From contig JBDIBB010000173.1 in the NCBI GenBank assembly GCA_039812685.1, positions 1 through 7,591 on the forward strand: DNA of 7,591 nucleotides. Reading direction: 5' to 3'. Below are positions 6,499 to 7,591 of the stretch, in pieces. The notes beneath the pieces were generated by a model, which was given only the letters and a program-made list of their open reading frames with translations, searched no databases and was not told where the DNA came from. Each line of letters starts with the position of its first letter. Positions within the stretch are counted from its first letter, which is position 1. Made by a program: the position numbers and the translations under genes. Source of the DNA: JBDIBB01 sp039812685. Lineage in GTDB: Bacteria; Acidobacteriota; Vicinamibacteria; Vicinamibacterales; JAFNAJ01.

Positions 6499-6523
6499 TT
6501 CTTCAAGAAACCCAGCTCGGGTT
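6499..6523. promoter_or_regulatory. Two abutting short dyads
   Basis: TTCTT-C-AAGAA (6499-6509) is followed at once by AACCC, 5 nt, GGGTT (6509-6523); they share one base. Together with the dyads at 6457-6472 and 6482-6496 they make four inverted repeats in 67 bp. They may be operators or leader structures for proline dehydrogenase. I could not find a convincing plus-strand promoter at standard spacing in 6449-6655. Confidence 0.3.
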
Positions 6524-6642
6524 AGTTGCTTACAGAAACCAAACCACTCAGCGACGTATTCCAGGAACTCGAACCACTGCGGTCAATGACGCCGCCGACA
6601 GAATCGTCCCGACGGCGTCGTGACACCAACCCGGCCATCCAC

Positions 6643-6646
6643 AGGA
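6643..6646 (+). promoter_or_regulatory. Weak ribosome binding site of the proline dehydrogenase gene
   Basis: AGGA lies 9 nt before ATG 6656. It is modest, but it supports that start over the in-frame GTG at 6620, which has no purine-rich stretch before it and would give a 12-residue extension not expected for the family. Confidence 0.4.
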
Positions 6647-6655
6647 CGTCACCAG

Positions 6656-7591
6656 ATGCTGGACTCCGTTTCCAAGAACGTCTTCCATGCCCTCGCGGCC
6701 AGCGGCAGGCTGAAGTCGGTGGCCTCGCGCCACGGCATGCGTCGCCCAACCAGTTTCGCACGCCGTTTCGTGGCCGGTGAGACAGTGGACGAGGCGATCG
6801 CCGCCGCGCGCGCGATCGAGGCCAAGGGCCTGGCCCAGACGCTCGACCTGCTCGGCGAGAGCGTGGACTCGCCGGCGGCGGCGGCCACCGCCACGCGCGG
6901 CTACCTGGCACTGCTCGACGCGATTGCGGCGGCCGGCATCGGGCGCAACATCTCGCTGAAGCTGACGCAACTCGGCCTCGACATCGACCAGGCCACCTGC
7001 CTCGACAACCTCACGCGAATCCTGGAGGTGGCCGGGGAGAGCGGCTTCTTCGTGCGCATCGACATGGAGAACTCGCCCTACACCGACGCCACGCTGGACG
7101 TCCTCGAGACGGTCTGGACCAACGGGCACCGCAACGTCGGCACGGTGCTCCAGACCTGCCTCTACCGTACGGAACAGGATCTCGAGCGCCTGATTCGCCT
7201 GGGCGCGCGCGTACGGCTGGTGAAGGGCGCCTACAGGGAACCGGCCGCCGTGGCGCACCAGAGCAAGGCAGAGGTCGATGCGGCCTACGCACGCATGGTG
7301 CAGACGCTGCTGCTGCGCGGCACGCACCCCGCCTTTGCGACCCACGATCCGGCGATCATCGAGCAGGCGCGCGCCTTCGCCGGGCAGCACAAGGTTCCGG
7401 CGGACGCCTACGAGTTCCAGATGCTGTACGGGATCCGGCGCGACCTCCAGACGTCGCTGGCCCGCGCGGGCCACACGGTCCGCGTCTACGTGCCGTTCGG
7501 CCACGAGTGGTTCCCGTACTTCATGCGGCGCCTCGGTGAGCGGCCGGCAAACGTCTTCTTCGTGCTCAGGGGTATCCTCGGCGAGGCATGA
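6656..7591 (+). CDS. Monofunctional proline dehydrogenase (PRODH/PutB type)
   Basis: This 311-residue FAD enzyme is predicted to oxidise L-proline to delta1-pyrroline-5-carboxylate and pass electrons to the respiratory quinone pool. Its length matches monofunctional bacterial PRODHs (about 307-310 residues in Thermus and Deinococcus) rather than bifunctional PutA (over 1000). Family motifs appear in order: 'LDLLGE' (63-68), 'ISLKLTQLG' with K102, 'VRIDMENS' with D136, 'GTVLQTCLYR' with Q166, 'VRLVKGAYRE' with R187, 'EFQMLYGI' (253-260), 'VYVPFG' with Y278, and 'YFMRRLGERPAN' with R291 and R292. From my memory of the Thermus enzyme, K99, D133, Y275, R288 and R289 are the active-site residues. 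Each falls exactly three residues earlier than here, so the catalytic site looks intact. The gene is divergent from the double HTH-cupin regulator, which may control it. No pyrroline-5-carboxylate dehydrogenase gene is in the window. The stop TGA occupies the last three bases, so what follows is unknown. Confidence 0.95.
   Translation: MLDSVSKNVFHALAASGRLKSVASRHGMRRPTSFARRFVAGETVDEAIAAARAIEAKGLAQTLDLLGESVDSPAAAATATRGYLALLDAIAAAGIGRNISLKLTQLGLDIDQATCLDNLTRILEVAGESGFFVRIDMENSPYTDATLDVLETVWTNGHRNVGTVLQTCLYRTEQDLERLIRLGARVRLVKGAYREPAAVAHQSKAEVDAAYARMVQTLLLRGTHPAFATHDPAIIEQARAFAGQHKVPADAYEFQMLYGIRRDLQTSLARAGHTVRVYVPFGHEWFPYFMRRLGERPANVFFVLRGILGEA

Noticed and set aside
6548..7504. 318-residue minus-strand open frame antisense to proline dehydrogenase
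   Set aside because: It is a shadow frame without domains; the sense frame has the full set of PRODH active-site motifs.
1..7591. CRISPR arrays, tRNA/rRNA genes, insertion sequences, phage or toxin-antitoxin genes
   Set aside because: I found no regularly spaced repeats, no cloverleaf-like sequence, no transposase motifs and no small paired genes.

Overview
The window is GC-rich, with coding third positions overwhelmingly G or C, and looks like chromosomal DNA of a Gram-negative, diderm soil-type bacterium. The best-fitting group is Acidobacteriota (Vicinamibacteria-like). This rests on a TonB-dependent receptor with an N-terminal carboxypeptidase-regulatory-like domain, a gene type greatly expanded in that phylum, next to a secreted amidohydrolase. 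The taxonomic call is inference from gene style, not from a marker gene.

Layout: positions 1-441 hold no convincing gene. They contain an AT-rich block with a 12-bp sequence present twice in inverted orientation, a good sigma70-type promoter (TTGACA, 17-bp spacer, TAGAAG), two small hairpins in the presumed leader, and a strong ribosome binding site. A 943-residue TonB-dependent outer-membrane receptor follows (442-3273, +). After a 134-bp gap with a strong stem-loop comes a 536-residue exported metal-dependent amidohydrolase (3408-5018, +). The two probably form one transcription unit for uptake and hydrolysis of an amide-type or peptide-type substrate.

A perfect 44-bp palindrome (5035-5078) separates this unit from a convergent gene (5084-6448, -). 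That gene encodes an unusual regulator made of two successive helix-turn-helix plus cupin modules. It is divergent from a monofunctional proline dehydrogenase (6656-7591, +), whose stop codon is the last codon of the window. The 207-bp divergent region carries a run of four short inverted repeats, and the regulator may be translated from a leaderless or near-leaderless mRNA.

How the genes may work together: a double HTH-cupin regulator sits between a periplasmic peptidase/amidase-like enzyme and a proline catabolic enzyme. One hypothesis is a small proline-peptide scavenging locus: receptor import, periplasmic release of proline by a prolidase-like amidohydrolase, then cytoplasmic oxidation of proline to pyrroline-5-carboxylate. 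Only the family assignments are well supported; the substrate link is speculative. I saw no tRNA, rRNA, CRISPR array, insertion sequence or phage gene. Apart from the double regulator, the protein-coding content is fairly ordinary; most second-look items are regulatory DNA.
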